Shown: positions 17,068 to 27,932, counted from the stretch's first letter. The stretch is 64,000 nt of DNA from Actinomycetota bacterium (GCA_009702965.1 WLHB01000002.1:25757-89756), one strand, 5' to 3'. The notes: generated by a model from the letters alone, not told the origin. Made by a program: numbers and translations.

Positions 17068-19179
17068 ATGACAACAATTACTCTTCCAGAAGGCGCACCA
17101 GAAGAAGTTGTAACTCATGCCCTCGTCAGAGATGTCGATCTCGCTGCATTTGGCGCTTCTGGCGTTCTTGCTCTGATCACTCTCGATAACGGACACGACC
17201 ACACTCGCCCGAATACATTCGGGCCACAATCACTCATGGCTCTGGATGCTGCAATCACCGAAGCCATCTCGCGTAAGCCTGCCGCCATTGCGATTACAGG
17301 TAAGCCATTTATCTTTGCCGCTGGCGCTGACTTATCTGCTCTCTCATTTTTAAATGATCGTGCTCAGGCAGTAGCGATTGGAAAACTTGGTCACGATGTT
17401 TTCCGCCGTTTCGATGAATGCGGAATTCCAACCTTTGCATTTATCAACGGCTTGGCACTCGGTGGCGGACTAGAGGTCGGACTTCACTGCAAATACCGCA
17501 CCTTATCCGCTACCGCTTTCACAGGGTTACCAGAAGTTTTCTTAGGTCTAGTACCAGGGTGGGGTGGAGCAACAATCCTTCCGCAGCTCATCGGACCCGA
17601 AAAGGCTGTTCAAGTAATTATCGCTAACGCTCTCAATAACAACACGATGATGAAGGCGAAAGATGCACTCGCACTCGGAGTTGTTGATAGCGTCTTTGAG
17701 CCAGCAGATTTCTTAGAGAAGTCGATCTCATTTGCAGCCAGAGTCCTCTCAGGCAAGAAAATCATTGAGAGAAAAGATTTCTCTTCAGATCCCGCATGGG
17801 ATTCTGCTCTCGCCCAAGGTCGCGCCATTGCACTCAAGAAATTTGGTGGTGCAGAAATTGCTAGCCCAACGAAAGCACTTGAACTCATGTCCGCCTCGCG
17901 AACCTATTCACGCGGTGCAGGCTTTGACGCTGAAGATCAGACACTTGCCGATCTCACGATGTCAGATCCGCTTCGCGCATCACTCTATGCATTTAATCTC
18001 ATTCAGAAAAAGCGGAAGAAAGTCGAGGGTGCGCCAAAGGCCGCTCTCGCTCGAAAGGTATCCAAAGTTGGCGTCGTCGGCGCTGGCTTAATGGCCTCTC
18101 AACTAGCGCTCTTACTTGTTCGTAACCTTAAGTGTCCTGTTGTCATGACAGATATTGATCAAGAGCGCGCCGATAAGGGTGTTGCCTGGGTGAAAAATGA
18201 ACTGAATAAGTTAGTTGAGAAGAAGCGTATGTCTGCAGAATCGGCAGGACGTCTTGCTCTCCTAGTTTCAGGATCGTCAGATCAGAACGTTTTTGCAGGT
18301 TGTGACTTTATTATTGAAGCGATCTTCGAAGAGTTATCCCTCAAGCAGGATCTCTTTAAGAAGCTCGAGAAGATCGTCTCACCTGAATGCATTCTTGCTA
18401 CAAATACATCCTCTCTTTCAGTTGAGAAGATGGGAGAAGGACTCGTCAATCCAGAGAGAGTCGTTGGCTTCCACTTCTTTAATCCAGTTGCGATCATGCC
18501 TTTACTTGAGATCGCTCGCACTTCAAAGACCGATGATGCAACCACTGCTACAGCGGTAAATATTGGCAAGGAGCTCAAAAAGACCATGATCATCTGTAAA
18601 GATGCTCCTGGCTTCGTAGTCAATCGTCTTCTCACCCGCTTCATGGGCGAGATCACTGATGCAGTCGATGAAGGCACATCGCCTGAAGTTGCCGATAATG
18701 CAATGCGCTCTATCGGTTTTCCAATGTCACCATTTGAACTCCTCGGACTCGTTGGTCCTGGTGTAGGTCTACACGTTGCTAAAACCTTGCATGAAAACCT
18801 TGGACCACGGTACCGAATCTCTCCAACAATGGAGGCGATGGTCAAGGAAGGTATTAAAACTTTCTACATCAAGTCAGAGGATGGAACAGTTTCGCCCAAT
18901 CCAGCAGCGCTGGCACTTGTTCACAAGGGTGACTCCCCTTCAACGGCTGAGCAAGTTCGATCCCGTGCACTCAATGCTCTTGCAGAAGAAGCTCGCATGA
19001 TGCTTGATGAAGGTGTTGTCGCAACTGCTGCTGAGATTGATCTCTGCATGTTGATGGGCGCTGGATGGCCCATGCATCTCGGTGGAATTTTGCCGTTCTT
19101 AGATCGCGAAGGAATCAGCGAATCTATCTGCGGTTCACGTTTTCATCCTGCGGGAGTGGCATCTCTACCCCAACCGTAG
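17068..19179 (+). CDS. fadB: Multifunctional beta-oxidation protein: enoyl-CoA hydratase / 3-hydroxyacyl-CoA dehydrogenase
   Basis: 703 residues. The first 200 form a crotonase domain: an oxyanion-hole block (ITGKPFIFAAGADLSALSF), ALGGGLEVGLHC, and EVFLGLVPGWGG with a catalytic Glu. From about residue 330 comes a Rossmann NAD site (KVGVVGAGLMASQLALLLVR), then catalytic GFHFFNPV and the dehydrogenase C-terminal helices starting CKDAPGFVVNRLL. It hydrates enoyl-CoA and oxidises the 3-hydroxyacyl-CoA product with NAD+. It follows fadA by 3 bases. Its last 56 bases overlap the convergent dxs gene, so both proteins' C-termini come from the same DNA. Confidence 0.9.
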   Translation: MTTITLPEGAPEEVVTHALVRDVDLAAFGASGVLALITLDNGHDHTRPNTFGPQSLMALDAAITEAISRKPAAIAITGKPFIFAAGADLSALSFLNDRAQAVAIGKLGHDVFRRFDECGIPTFAFINGLALGGGLEVGLHCKYRTLSATAFTGLPEVFLGLVPGWGGATILPQLIGPEKAVQVIIANALNNNTMMKAKDALALGVVDSVFEPADFLEKSISFAARVLSGKKIIERKDFSSDPAWDSALAQGRAIALKKFGGAEIASPTKALELMSASRTYSRGAGFDAEDQTLADLTMSDPLRASLYAFNLIQKKRKKVEGAPKAALARKVSKVGVVGAGLMASQLALLLVRNLKCPVVMTDIDQERADKGVAWVKNELNKLVEKKRMSAESAGRLALLVSGSSDQNVFAGCDFIIEAIFEELSLKQDLFKKLEKIVSPECILATNTSSLSVEKMGEGLVNPERVVGFHFFNPVAIMPLLEIARTSKTDDATTATAVNIGKELKKTMIICKDAPGFVVNRLLTRFMGEITDAVDEGTSPEVADNAMRSIGFPMSPFELLGLVGPGVGLHVAKTLHENLGPRYRISPTMEAMVKEGIKTFYIKSEDGTVSPNPAALALVHKGDSPSTAEQVRSRALNALAEEARMMLDEGVVATAAEIDLCMLMGAGWPMHLGGILPFLDREGISESICGSRFHPAGVASLPQP

Positions 19180-21055
19180 AACTAGAACTAGGGCTAGCAC
19201 TTGACCACGCAACAATCTCACGCGCAATATTCTGTGCGGTGATTCCGAGATCACTCAAGATCTCAGCGCGTGAAGAGTGTTCAATGAAGGTGAGCGGTAC
19301 GCCGATCGAATGAATTGGAATATTGAGTCCAGCAGTTCTAAACATCTCAGATAGTGCGCTGGCAATTCCACCGTGTGCGATTCCATCTTCAACTACAACA
19401 ACGCTCTTGTAACGATCAGCCATGGTGATCAATGACGATGGCAATGGCTTTACCCAACGCGGATCAATCACGGTTACGCCAACACCTTCACGATATGCCT
19501 GCGAAGCAGCCTCTACCGACATAGTCGCCATCGCACCGACGCTAATGAGAAGAACATCCGCACTTTCACCACGGTAGAGAACATCAATTCCATCACGTCG
19601 TTCAAATGCAGGAATATCTGCTGACACTGCCCCTTTAGGAAAACGAATGACAGATGGGGCATCGCTTATCTCTACCGCTTCACGAAGTACCTCTTTCAGG
19701 CGTGCGCCATCTCGAGGTGCGGCAAGGCAGAGCGATGGAATGATTCCAGTAAGCGCCATATCCCAAATTCCGTGATGAGAAGGCCCATCATCTCCAGTGA
19801 TTCCAGCGCGATCGAGAACAAAGGTCACGCCCGCTTTATGGAGAGCAACATCTAAAAGTAATTGATCAAAAGCCCGGTTAAGAAATGTTGAGTAGATCGC
19901 AACGACAGGATGAAGTCCGGCAAATGCCATTCCCGCAGCACTTGTTACAGCATGTTGTTCTGCGATTCCCACGTCGATCGTGCGATCTGGATAAGCATCT
20001 GCAAATTTATCTAGGCCAGTTGGGCCCAACATAGCGGCGGTGATCGCCACTATATCTTTGCGATCTCGACCAATCTCAACTAACTCTTCTGAAAATACCT
20101 TTGTCCATGAGAGTGCGCTCTTTGAAAGCGGCTGTCCTGTCTGCGGATCAACAACTCCTACGGCGTGGAACTTCTCTGCCTCATCAGCGATCGCAGGTTT
20201 ATGACCGCGACCTTTCTCAGTAATCACATGCAGTAGAACAGGCTCGCCAAATCCCTTGGCTTGGACCAACGCTCTTTCTAGTGCAAGGAAATCATGGCCA
20301 TCAATGGGACCAAGATACTTAAGACCTAAATCTTCAAACATTCCTTGCGGAGCAATAATGTCTTTGATGCCTTTTTTTACTCCGTGGAGCGTGTCATAAA
20401 TCGGAGTTCCCACAACTGGAGTCTTATGAAGAACCTCTTTGCCCCAATCGAGGAAGCGTTCATATCCCTGGGTAAGGCGAAGAGTTGAAAGGTATGTCGC
20501 AACTCCACCAATTGTCGGCGAGTAAGAACGTTCATTATCGTTGACTACTAAAATGAGGTTTCTCTCTTTTTCTGCTGCAATGTTATTGAGCGCTTCCCAC
20601 GACATTCCTCCAGTGAGTGCACCATCTCCAACAACGACTACAACATTGCGATCTTTCTGACCCGTAAGCCAGAATCCACGCGAGATTCCATCGCCCCACG
20701 ATAAGGCCGTGGATGCGTGTGAATTCTCAATAACATCATGATCGCTCTCGCCGCGGTTTGGATATCCAGCGATTCCACCACGACGGCGAAGTGCATCAAA
20801 TTGATCAGCACGTCCGGTGAGAATTTTATGAACATAGGACTGATGCCCTGTATCAAAGAGAACTACATCGCGTGGAGAGTCAAAGGTACGATGAATTGCC
20901 ATAGTAAGTTCAACAACGCCGAGGTTTGGACCAAGATGGCCGCCTGACTTTGATACTTTTTCAATCAGGAAAGAGCGAATCTCAGCAGCAAGCTCAATGA
21001 GGGCCTGGTTACTGAGCCCCTTGATATCGGCAGGGCTTTTGATTGATTCGATCAC
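19124..21055 (-). CDS. dxs: 1-deoxy-D-xylulose-5-phosphate synthase
   Basis: 643 residues, GTG start. Thiamine-diphosphate site VVVVGDGALTGGMSWEALNN, the N-terminal SGGHLGPNLGVVELTMA, DRAGITGDDGPSHHG in the pyrimidine domain and a transketolase-like C-terminal domain. It condenses pyruvate with glyceraldehyde-3-phosphate to start the MEP isoprenoid pathway. The start is fixed by TAGAAT at 21062-21067, 6 bases before GTG 21055. The final 18 residues lie in DNA shared antisense with fadB and are Ser/Pro-rich, probably a dispensable tail. Confidence 0.92.
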   Translation of the reverse strand: MIESIKSPADIKGLSNQALIELAAEIRSFLIEKVSKSGGHLGPNLGVVELTMAIHRTFDSPRDVVLFDTGHQSYVHKILTGRADQFDALRRRGGIAGYPNRGESDHDVIENSHASTALSWGDGISRGFWLTGQKDRNVVVVVGDGALTGGMSWEALNNIAAEKERNLILVVNDNERSYSPTIGGVATYLSTLRLTQGYERFLDWGKEVLHKTPVVGTPIYDTLHGVKKGIKDIIAPQGMFEDLGLKYLGPIDGHDFLALERALVQAKGFGEPVLLHVITEKGRGHKPAIADEAEKFHAVGVVDPQTGQPLSKSALSWTKVFSEELVEIGRDRKDIVAITAAMLGPTGLDKFADAYPDRTIDVGIAEQHAVTSAAGMAFAGLHPVVAIYSTFLNRAFDQLLLDVALHKAGVTFVLDRAGITGDDGPSHHGIWDMALTGIIPSLCLAAPRDGARLKEVLREAVEISDAPSVIRFPKGAVSADIPAFERRDGIDVLYRGESADVLLISVGAMATMSVEAASQAYREGVGVTVIDPRWVKPLPSSLITMADRYKSVVVVEDGIAHGGIASALSEMFRTAGLNIPIHSIGVPLTFIEHSSRAEILSDLGITAQNIAREIVAWSSASPSSSSTVGVEMPLPQDENVNRR

Positions 21056-21061
21056 AGATGG

Positions 21062-21067
21062 ATTCTA
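21062..21067 (-). promoter_or_regulatory. Leaderless -10 (TAGAAT) of dxs
   Basis: TANNNT hexamer 6 bases before GTG 21055, just after the acnA stop. It gives dxs its own promoter. Confidence 0.5.
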
Positions 21068-21069
21068 GA

Positions 21070-23727
21070 TCACGCAAGCAATTGGCGTAGGACGAACTGC
21101 ATGATTCCACCATGCCGGTAGTAATCAGCCTCGCCAGGTGTATCGATACGAACCTTCGCCTTGAAGGTAATCGCACCGGCAGTGACCGTAACCTCTTTTG
21201 GCACTCCCCCTGTATTCAAGGCGGTGATTCCAGAAATTGCGAAAACTTCATCGCCCTTGAGTCCCAAGGTCGTTGGATTTTGCCCATCGATAAATTGCAG
21301 AGGTAGAACTCCCATACCGATCAAGTTTGATCTATGGATACGTTCAAAACTTTCAGCAATCACTGCGCGAACTCCGAGGAGAGCGGTTCCCTTAGCTGCC
21401 CAATCTCGAGATGATCCTGATCCATATTCTTTGCCTGCCATGATGACAAGAGGAACTCCCGCTGATTGATATGCGATAGATGCATCATAAATTGTTTCTT
21501 GCGCGCCACCTGAAAGGAAATTGCGTGTGAATCCGCCCTCAACGCCATCAAGAAGGAGATTCTTTAGGCGAATATTTGCAAATGTTCCACGAATCATCAC
21601 TTCATGGTTTCCACGTCGTGAACCATAAGAGTTGAAGTCATTGCGTGCTACACCGTGGCTCTCAAGGTATTTACCGGCAGGTGAGTCCGCTTTAATATTT
21701 CCAGCAGGAGAGATGTGATCTGTTGTGACCGAATCTCCCAAAATTGCCAATACGCGCGCGCCACTGATATCAACAACGGGCGTTGGCTGTGCCGGCATGT
21801 TTTCAAAGTATGGAGGCTTTCGCACGTATGTTGACTGTGGATCCCATTCAAATGTATTGCCAGTTGGAGTATCGAGTGATTTCCATCGATGATCTCCATC
21901 AAAGACTGTTGCATAATCTTTTGTAAACATATCTGAAGAAATCGACTCGTCGATAACACTTTGAATTTCTTGAGCAGATGGCCAGATGTCCTTGAGGAGA
22001 ACTGGATTTCCATCTTTGTCATTACCGAGTGAATCATTCTCAAAATCATGATTCATCGTGCCCGCCAAAGCATAGGCAACAACCAAAGGAGGCGAAGCAA
22101 GGTAATTCATCTTCACATCTGGGCTAATTCGACCTTCAAAGTTACGGTTACCTGAGAGAACGGCAGAGACCGCTAGATCGTTTTCATTAATCGCCTTGCT
22201 GATTTCAACAGGAAGAGGTCCTGAATTACCGATACAGGTAACACAGCCATAGCCAACGAGGTGAAAACCTAGCTCCTGCATATAGTGGGTTAATCCCGCA
22301 CGATCGTAGTAATCGGTCACTACTTTAGATCCCGGAGCGAGAGTGGTCTTAACCCAAGGCTTAGAGGTAAGACCTTTCTCTACCGCCTTCTTAGCAAGGA
22401 GGGCTGCCCCAATCATTACTGAAGGATTAGAGGTGTTGGTACACGATGTGATTGATGCGATCACCACATCACCATTTTTGATTGTGGTGGCTTTATCTCC
22501 GACCTTTACTGGGAATGCAGATTTTCCAGTCTTCTCACTGAAATATGTTGGAAGAACTTTTTCAAATGCAGCCTTTGACTGCGATAGTGAAATTCGATCT
22601 TGTGGGCGCTTTGGACCAGCAATAGAAGGAACGATTGTGGAGAGATCAAGTTCGATATGTTCTGAAAAACGTGGCGATGCTGAAGGATCGTGCCACAGTC
22701 CTTGAACTTTTGCATAAGCCTCGACGAGTGCAATCTGATCTTCCTTGCGTCCGGTCAATCGCAGATAGCGAAGCGTTTCATCATCAATTGGGAAAATTGC
22801 ACACGTTGATCCGTATTCAGGGCTCATATTTCCAATCGTCACGCGATTGGCCATCGGCACACTCACAACACCTGGACCATAGAATTCAACAAATTTTCCG
22901 ACAACACCATGCTTACGGAGCATTTCGGTGATTGTCAGTGCCAAGTCAGTTGCTGTTGTTCCCACAGGGAGTTCTCCACTGAGCTTAAAGCCAACAACGC
23001 GTGGAATGAGCATTGATACTGGCTGACCAAGAAGGGCAGCCTCTGCTTCGATTCCGCCAACACCCCAGCCGAGAACGCCGAGACCGTTCACCATTGTCGT
23101 GTGTGAATCTGTACCTACGACGGTATCTGGATATGCGCGAAGAACTCCATTGACTGTTCGAGTCATGATTACTCGTGCCAAGTATTCAATATTTACTTGG
23201 TGGACGATTCCAGTTCCGGGCGGTACAACTTTAAATTCATCAAATGCGCCTTGTCCCCAACGCAAGAATCTATAACGCTCGCGATTTCGCTCGTATTCAA
23301 TATCTGTATTCTGTTCAAAAGAATTTCGAGTACCGAAAACATCGGCAATCACTGAGTGGTCAATTACCAACTCCGCTGGGGCGAGAGGGTTTACCTTTGA
23401 TGCATCTCCCCCAAGTTCAACGATCGCTTCACGCATGGTGGCAAGGTCTACGACGCAAGGAACTCCAGTGAAGTCCTGCATCACTACTCGTGCTGGAGTA
23501 AATTGAATTTCAGTATCTGGTTCGATAGCGGGATCCCACTGAGCCAGCGCTTTGATGTGGTCGACGGTGATATTGGCTCCGTCTTCGCAACGAAGAAGGT
23601 TCTCAAGAAGAATCTTTAGCGAGAAGGGGAGATCGCTCGCGCCCTCCACCTGGCTGATATCAAAGATTTCAAAGTCTTTGCCTGCAACTGTGAGATTTTG
23701 CTTTCTACCCAGTGAATTCTTGCTCAT
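21070..23727 (-). CDS. acnA: Aconitate hydratase A
   Basis: 885 residues from ATG 23727. The [4Fe-4S] cysteines are in [13 protein letters not shown] and [27 protein letters not shown]-type active-site sequence appears as [17 protein letters not shown]. It interconverts citrate and isocitrate in the TCA cycle. An in-frame GTG/ATG-type start 15 residues upstream is less likely because TATCTT at 23734-23739 lies 6 bases before ATG 23727 and the longer form would overlap the methyltransferase gene. Order cluster-binding domain then swivel domain, as in AcnA/IRP1. Confidence 0.93.
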   Translation of the reverse strand: MSKNSLGRKQNLTVAGKDFEIFDISQVEGASDLPFSLKILLENLLRCEDGANITVDHIKALAQWDPAIEPDTEIQFTPARVVMQDFTGVPCVVDLATMREAIVELGGDASKVNPLAPAELVIDHSVIADVFGTRNSFEQNTDIEYERNRERYRFLRWGQGAFDEFKVVPPGTGIVHQVNIEYLARVIMTRTVNGVLRAYPDTVVGTDSHTTMVNGLGVLGWGVGGIEAEAALLGQPVSMLIPRVVGFKLSGELPVGTTATDLALTITEMLRKHGVVGKFVEFYGPGVVSVPMANRVTIGNMSPEYGSTCAIFPIDDETLRYLRLTGRKEDQIALVEAYAKVQGLWHDPSASPRFSEHIELDLSTIVPSIAGPKRPQDRISLSQSKAAFEKVLPTYFSEKTGKSAFPVKVGDKATTIKNGDVVIASITSCTNTSNPSVMIGAALLAKKAVEKGLTSKPWVKTTLAPGSKVVTDYYDRAGLTHYMQELGFHLVGYGCVTCIGNSGPLPVEISKAINENDLAVSAVLSGNRNFEGRISPDVKMNYLASPPLVVAYALAGTMNHDFENDSLGNDKDGNPVLLKDIWPSAQEIQSVIDESISSDMFTKDYATVFDGDHRWKSLDTPTGNTFEWDPQSTYVRKPPYFENMPAQPTPVVDISGARVLAILGDSVTTDHISPAGNIKADSPAGKYLESHGVARNDFNSYGSRRGNHEVMIRGTFANIRLKNLLLDGVEGGFTRNFLSGGAQETIYDASIAYQSAGVPLVIMAGKEYGSGSSRDWAAKGTALLGVRAVIAESFERIHRSNLIGMGVLPLQFIDGQNPTTLGLKGDEVFAISGITALNTGGVPKEVTVTAGAITFKAKVRIDTPGEADYYRHGGIMQFVLRQLLA

Positions 23728-23731
23728 AGGC

Positions 23732-24922
23732 TCAAGATACCTCAGTCGGAGTAAAGAGGGCAACGCACTCAATGTGATGTGTCATTGGGAAGAGGTCAAA
23801 TGCGCGCAGATCTGAAAGGGTGTAATTGGCATCACGCAATAGCGCGGAGTCTCTGGCTAGAGCTGCTGGATCGCAGGCAACATAAACAATTCTTCGAGGC
23901 GCACAGGCAACCATGCTCTCGATAACACTTTTCTTTGCTCCATCCCTTGGTGGATCCAGAATGATGACATCTGCAGAGGAAAATCGCGGAAGAATTTTCT
24001 CGACATCACCTGTGTAGATCTTCACATTATCAGCATCGCCGAAATTAACTGCAGCATCTGCCGTCGCACTCTTTCCTCCTTCGACTAAATCAATTCTCCC
24101 TGATGGTCCAACGAGATCTAGAAGAGCAAGTGCGAAGAGTCCAACCCCACCGTAGAGGTCAAGGAGATGATCACCTGGCTTGACTGCTGCAAATGTACTT
24201 ACTGCCTCAACTAAAATTTCTGGAGCAGCGATATTGCTCTGCCAGAAAGAATGAGGGCTTACTTGATAGCTTTTATCTTTGACTTCATAGAGCTGAATTC
24301 GATCACCTTCAACTTCATCGCCAATAAGAATTCTAGGAACACTTGTACTTGCTGCACTTACCTCGATTCGTGCACCTGGCTCCCACGTGCGCTTAGCCAA
24401 AGATTCATAATTGACTGACGGGTGTAGGACCAAACAATTGTTTATTGGAATGATGGTGTTTGTTCTTGAGCCATAAAACCCTGCTCGCCCATTTTTATCA
24501 GTGCCGATTGTTGTCTGTGTTCGCCACCCAAGAGAATCAGAGACCTCTTCGACTTCGACGTTGATATCCATTTTGGCAATCCGTGAAAACTGTTCTGTGA
24601 TCACCTGACTCTTGAGCCTTCGCTGGGCAGAAATCTCAACATGCTGAAAATCGCATCCGCCGCAACCGTTGCGGTTGGCATATGAACACGGCGCTTGCAC
24701 TCGATCAGCCGAAGCGTTGATTACTTCGACAACATCACCTCGGTTAAAAGAAGATCCGATACTTGTGATGGCGACATCAACAATTTCACCCGGCAGGCTA
24801 TGACGCACGAATATGACAGCGCCTTCATGACGGGCGATGAAGTGGCCACCATGAGCGACTTTTTCGATGGTGACCCGAATTATCTGCCCTACTCGGAGAA
24901 CGGCGCGTTCAGTAGATGTCAT
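23732..24922 (-). CDS. TRAM-domain class I RNA methyltransferase (RlmD/TrmA family)
   Basis: 396 residues. N-terminal TRAM RNA-binding domain ([23 protein letters not shown]), then an iron-sulphur cluster site [12 protein letters not shown] with a likely fourth Cys in INNCLVL. The SAM site is [15 protein letters not shown], and the catalytic region reads [11 protein letters not shown] and [13 protein letters not shown] with the nucleophilic Cys. It should make 5-methyluridine in rRNA or tRNA; which base is not certain. Start ATG 24922 is preceded at 7 bases by TAGGCT. The gene ends 4 bases before acnA begins. Confidence 0.85.
   Translation of the reverse strand: MTSTERAVLRVGQIIRVTIEKVAHGGHFIARHEGAVIFVRHSLPGEIVDVAITSIGSSFNRGDVVEVINASADRVQAPCSYANRNGCGGCDFQHVEISAQRRLKSQVITEQFSRIAKMDINVEVEEVSDSLGWRTQTTIGTDKNGRAGFYGSRTNTIIPINNCLVLHPSVNYESLAKRTWEPGARIEVSAASTSVPRILIGDEVEGDRIQLYEVKDKSYQVSPHSFWQSNIAAPEILVEAVSTFAAVKPGDHLLDLYGGVGLFALALLDLVGPSGRIDLVEGGKSATADAAVNFGDADNVKIYTGDVEKILPRFSSADVIILDPPRDGAKKSVIESMVACAPRRIVYVACDPAALARDSALLRDANYTLSDLRAFDLFPMTHHIECVALFTPTEVS
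23734..23739 (-). promoter_or_regulatory. Leaderless -10 (TATCTT) of acnA
   Basis: TANNNT hexamer 6 bases before ATG 23727, lying inside the end of the upstream methyltransferase gene. Confidence 0.5.
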
Positions 24923-24929
24923 AAAGGTA

Positions 24930-24935
24930 AGCCTA
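24930..24935 (-). promoter_or_regulatory. Leaderless -10 (TAGGCT) of the RNA methyltransferase gene
   Basis: TANNNT hexamer 7 bases before ATG 24922. It is interleaved with the divergent trkA promoter; the two -10 elements are 6 bases apart. Confidence 0.5.
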
Positions 24936-24941
24936 AGGGGG

Positions 24942-24947
24942 TAAGTT
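24942..24947 (+). promoter_or_regulatory. Leaderless -10 (TAAGTT) of the first trkA gene
   Basis: TANNNT hexamer 7 bases before GTG 24955. Confidence 0.5.
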
Positions 24948-24954
24948 ATGACAT

Positions 24955-25620
24955 GTGCACGTAGTAATCATGGGTTGCGGTCGAGTCGGATCCTCTTTAG
25001 CGAGTGAACTTGAACTCCTTGGCCATTCAGTCTCCATCATCGACCAATCTCGCGAAGCATTCCGCCGCCTTGGTCCAGATTTCAAGGGTCGTACGATCAG
25101 TGGAATCGGTTTTGATCGTGACACTTTGTTAGAAGCAGGGATCGAAACCGCTGATGCGTTCGCCGCTGTCAGTAACGGCGATAACTCAAATATTTTGGCC
25201 GCACGCGTAGCTCGAGAAACCTACGGTGTCGCAAACGTTGTTGCTCGTATTTACGATCCAGGTCGAGCAGAGATTTATCAGCGTCTAGGAATTCCTACCG
25301 TTGCCACTGTTCTCTGGGCCACAGATCAGATTATGCGTCGCTTGGTTCCTGAAGGTTCACGCAGTGAATGGCGAGATGCAACAGGAACAATTGAACTCGC
25401 TGAAGTGCACCCACACAATCAATGGCTCGGCCTAGCAATCACCGCAGTTGAGAGCGCCACCACTGCTCGCGTTGCCTTTCTCACGCGACTTGCAGAAGGT
25501 TTAGTTCCTAATGAGCACACTGTTCTGCAAGAGGGCGATCTTCTACACATGATTATTGAAACTTCACGAGTGCGTGAAGTGGAAACCATCTTGGCTAATC
25601 CACCACAGGAGCGTTCATGA
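24955..25620 (+). CDS. TrkA/KtrA-type potassium uptake regulator, first copy (CeoB-like)
   Basis: 221 residues, GTG start. N-terminal RCK_N Rossmann domain (HVVIMGCGRVGSSLASELELLGHSVSIID) with the acidic Asp that favours NAD(H) at the end of strand 2, followed by a C-terminal RCK_C ligand domain from about residue 140. It is a cytosolic gating subunit of a Trk/Ktr potassium channel. The matching TrkH membrane subunit is not in the window. Its stop overlaps the second trkA start by 4 bases; actinobacteria commonly encode this tandem pair (CeoB-CeoC). Confidence 0.87.
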   Translation: MHVVIMGCGRVGSSLASELELLGHSVSIIDQSREAFRRLGPDFKGRTISGIGFDRDTLLEAGIETADAFAAVSNGDNSNILAARVARETYGVANVVARIYDPGRAEIYQRLGIPTVATVLWATDQIMRRLVPEGSRSEWRDATGTIELAEVHPHNQWLGLAITAVESATTARVAFLTRLAEGLVPNEHTVLQEGDLLHMIIETSRVREVETILANPPQERS

Positions 25621-26276
25621 GAATTGCTATCGCAGGAGCGGGAAATGTTGGTCGCGCAATTGCGCGCGAACTTCTCGACAATGGCCATGAAGTGCTGTTG
25701 ATCGACCGTGACCCAAAGGCTTTGAAGTTAGATTCTGTCCCGGATGCACAGTGGTTGATGGCCGATGCATGCGAAATTACTTCACTCGATAAGGCTGCTC
25801 TTGGCACAGCACAGGTTTTAGTTGCCGCAACTGGCGATGACAAGGTAAATCTTGTTGCATCGCTGCTAGCAAAGACTGAATATGGTGTTCCCCGAGTGGT
25901 TGCGCGAATTAATCACCCAAAGAATGAGTGGATGTTTGATTCATCGTGGGGCGTTGATGTCGCTGTTTCAACTCCTCGGATTATCGCTGCCCTTGTTGAA
26001 GAGGCGGTAAGCGTTGGAGATGTTGTGCGACTCTTTAGCTTTAGAAAAGGTCAAGCAAATCTTGTTGAACTTACCTTGCCTGATACATCAAGCTGTATTG
26101 GAAAAACTGTCGGTGAGATTGAACTGCCAGATGATGCGTCATTGGCTGCAATCGTCCGCGATGGTCGAGTAATTGCTCCATCGCCAACAGATGTATTCAG
26201 TGCCGGCGATGAACTCCTCTTTGTTGCATCGGCTGTAGCTGAGGACTTGATTAAGGGCTGCTTTATAGAGGCTTAA
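25617..26276 (+). CDS. TrkA/KtrA-type potassium uptake regulator, second copy (CeoC-like)
   Basis: 219 residues. RCK_N domain begins MRIAIAGAGNVGRAIAREL and has EVLLIDRD as the nucleotide-binding acidic motif; RCK_C starts around residue 140 (GQANLVELTLPDTSSC). It is translationally coupled to the first copy and probably forms a hetero-oligomeric gating ring with it. The last 4 bases overlap the convergent DUF3159 gene. Confidence 0.87.
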   Translation: MRIAIAGAGNVGRAIARELLDNGHEVLLIDRDPKALKLDSVPDAQWLMADACEITSLDKAALGTAQVLVAATGDDKVNLVASLLAKTEYGVPRVVARINHPKNEWMFDSSWGVDVAVSTPRIIAALVEEAVSVGDVVRLFSFRKGQANLVELTLPDTSSCIGKTVGEIELPDDASLAAIVRDGRVIAPSPTDVFSAGDELLFVASAVAEDLIKGCFIEA

Positions 26277-26902
26277 TCCGATTTTTCATCGGGTGGAACG
26301 GTTGTGGGCACTCCCCTAAGAACAACCCATGTTCCATATGCAGTTAAGAAAAATAGTGGATAACCCATCGCTAAATTAACTGCCCCAAGAAGATTGAGAT
26401 TGTCAGAGAAATAAATCGGTGTCTGCACTACAAGTCGACCGAAGAAGAGCCCTACCCAGATCCAACTTGCTCGAATATATGCCTTTTTGCGCGCAGGATC
26501 ATTACGCCATGCGAAATTCTCGCCAAGAATGGGACCCAACATCACTCCAAGAATCGGCCATCCCACAAGATTTGCAATCAAATACACGGTGCCATAGCCA
26601 AGATTGGTCAATAACTTTGGAACAAAAACATCACTGGGATTTCCTGTGCGATTGGCAAACCAGGCAGAGATCAACGTTCCAATAAAACCAGAGAGGGCGT
26701 GCTGAATCGTATCTTTCATCACAAGGCGAATGATCGTCAGGACGACAGAGATAGCAATCGATGCGATGAGTGAGTTCCAGAGATCTTTAGTGATATTAAA
26801 TGAGATGAGGAAGGCGATCGCAGGAAAACCCGCGTCGATTAGCCCTTTTTTTCCACCAAAGGCAGAAACTATCTTCTCTTTATCTTCTGCACTGCCACTC
26901 AT
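26273..26902 (-). CDS. DUF3159 membrane protein
   Basis: 209 residues with about five hydrophobic segments. The family signature [36 protein letters not shown] is readable in parts from residue 14, followed by a conserved [19 protein letters not shown] block and [17 protein letters not shown] between helices. DUF3159 is an actinobacterial inner-membrane family of unknown function, usually found beside trkA and dut as here. Its start overlaps the dut stop by 4 bases, so it is in the thioesterase-dut-DUF3159 operon. A link to ion homeostasis is only contextual. Confidence 0.82.
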   Translation of the reverse strand: MSGSAEDKEKIVSAFGGKKGLIDAGFPAIAFLISFNITKDLWNSLIASIAISVVLTIIRLVMKDTIQHALSGFIGTLISAWFANRTGNPSDVFVPKLLTNLGYGTVYLIANLVGWPILGVMLGPILGENFAWRNDPARKKAYIRASWIWVGLFFGRLVVQTPIYFSDNLNLLGAVNLAMGYPLFFLTAYGTWVVLRGVPTTVPPDEKSD

Positions 26903-27345
26903 GCTTGCACTCCAGTAGAACCAAATCCACCTTTACCGCGCCCTGAGCCCGGAAGCTCACTCACTTCAACAAACTCAGCGCGCTCTACCTGTTGAATCAC
27001 AAGCTGTGCGATGCGATCACCACGCTTGAATGAGATCGACTCACTTCGATCATGATTGATAAGAATGATCTGTAACTCGCCTCGGTACCCGGCATCAACG
27101 GTGCCGGGTGAATTCACCATCGTGACACCATGTTTTATCGCTAGCCCTGAGCGAGGGTGAACCAGTGCGACGTAACCATCTGGAAGTGCAATTGCGATGC
27201 CGGTAGGAACCAATGCGCGCTCACCTGGAGCGAGAGTGATATCTACTCTTGAAACGATATCTGCACCAGCATCGCCCGGTTTTGCATATCGTGGCAGAGG
27301 CAGATCTGGATCCAGACGTGTGATTAATACTTGAACCTCACTCAT
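26899..27345 (-). CDS. dut: dUTP diphosphatase
   Basis: 148 residues, the usual size of a trimeric dUTPase. All five motifs are present: [33 protein letters not shown] with the catalytic Asp, [10 protein letters not shown], and the P-loop-like C-terminal tail [11 protein letters not shown]. It hydrolyses dUTP to dUMP and keeps uracil out of DNA. Four-base overlaps on both sides place it between the thioesterase gene and DUF3159. Confidence 0.94.
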   Translation of the reverse strand: MSEVQVLITRLDPDLPLPRYAKPGDAGADIVSRVDITLAPGERALVPTGIAIALPDGYVALVHPRSGLAIKHGVTMVNSPGTVDAGYRGELQIILINHDRSESISFKRGDRIAQLVIQQVERAEFVEVSELPGSGRGKGGFGSTGVQA

Positions 27346-27926
27346 GGGTTGATCTCAAACTCTGGATCGACAAATGCGAGTAGCTCTGGTGACTTCTTGA
27401 TGTATTCAAGGTAATCCGCTGGAGCGTTCGACATAAAGTGGCTCATAGGAACGATGATAAAGAGTGCGGCTGCGCGCACTGCAATCTCTCCTTCAGGACC
27501 ATTAATTCTTCCTACCGCTTCTGTATATACCTTGCGATTTACCTGTCCGGTAATCACTGCAGAGATGTGAAGAGTTGTCCCGATAGGAATTGGTTTAATG
27601 AAATCTGTCTCAAGACGTCCAGTTACAGCCGGTGAGCGAATGAGCCACATGAGTTTTCCAAGTGCTTCATCAAAGGCAAGTGATAACAATCCGCCATGTG
27701 CTAATCCAGGTGCTCCTTGATGATTTTCTGTCACTGTGAATTCGGCGGTGAGATCTAGTCCAGATCCAGCGTGTGCGATGAGATGTAATCCTGTGGGATG
27801 AAGTTGTCCGCAACCAAAACAATGACCGAAATGCGAAGGGATCTGTGTTCCGATCGCTGGAGCAAGAGGATGGCGCTCTGGAAGTTTGGCGCCTTCAGGG
27901 GGCGTGGTGCTTGCCACTCGACTCAT
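27342..27926 (-). CDS. PaaI/hotdog-fold acyl-CoA thioesterase
   Basis: 194 residues. Hotdog fold with [24 protein letters not shown], the central helix and active-site region of the PaaI/YbdB group, preceded by [15 protein letters not shown], a cysteine-containing segment common in actinobacterial members. It probably hydrolyses an acyl-CoA; substrate unknown. TAAAGT at 27933-27938 lies 6 bases before ATG 27926. First gene of the thioesterase-dut-DUF3159 operon and divergent from DUF3093. Confidence 0.8.
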   Translation of the reverse strand: MSRVASTTPPEGAKLPERHPLAPAIGTQIPSHFGHCFGCGQLHPTGLHLIAHAGSGLDLTAEFTVTENHQGAPGLAHGGLLSLAFDEALGKLMWLIRSPAVTGRLETDFIKPIPIGTTLHISAVITGQVNRKVYTEAVGRINGPEGEIAVRAAALFIIVPMSHFMSNAPADYLEYIKKSPELLAFVDPEFEINP

Positions 27927-27932
27927 GGCTTC

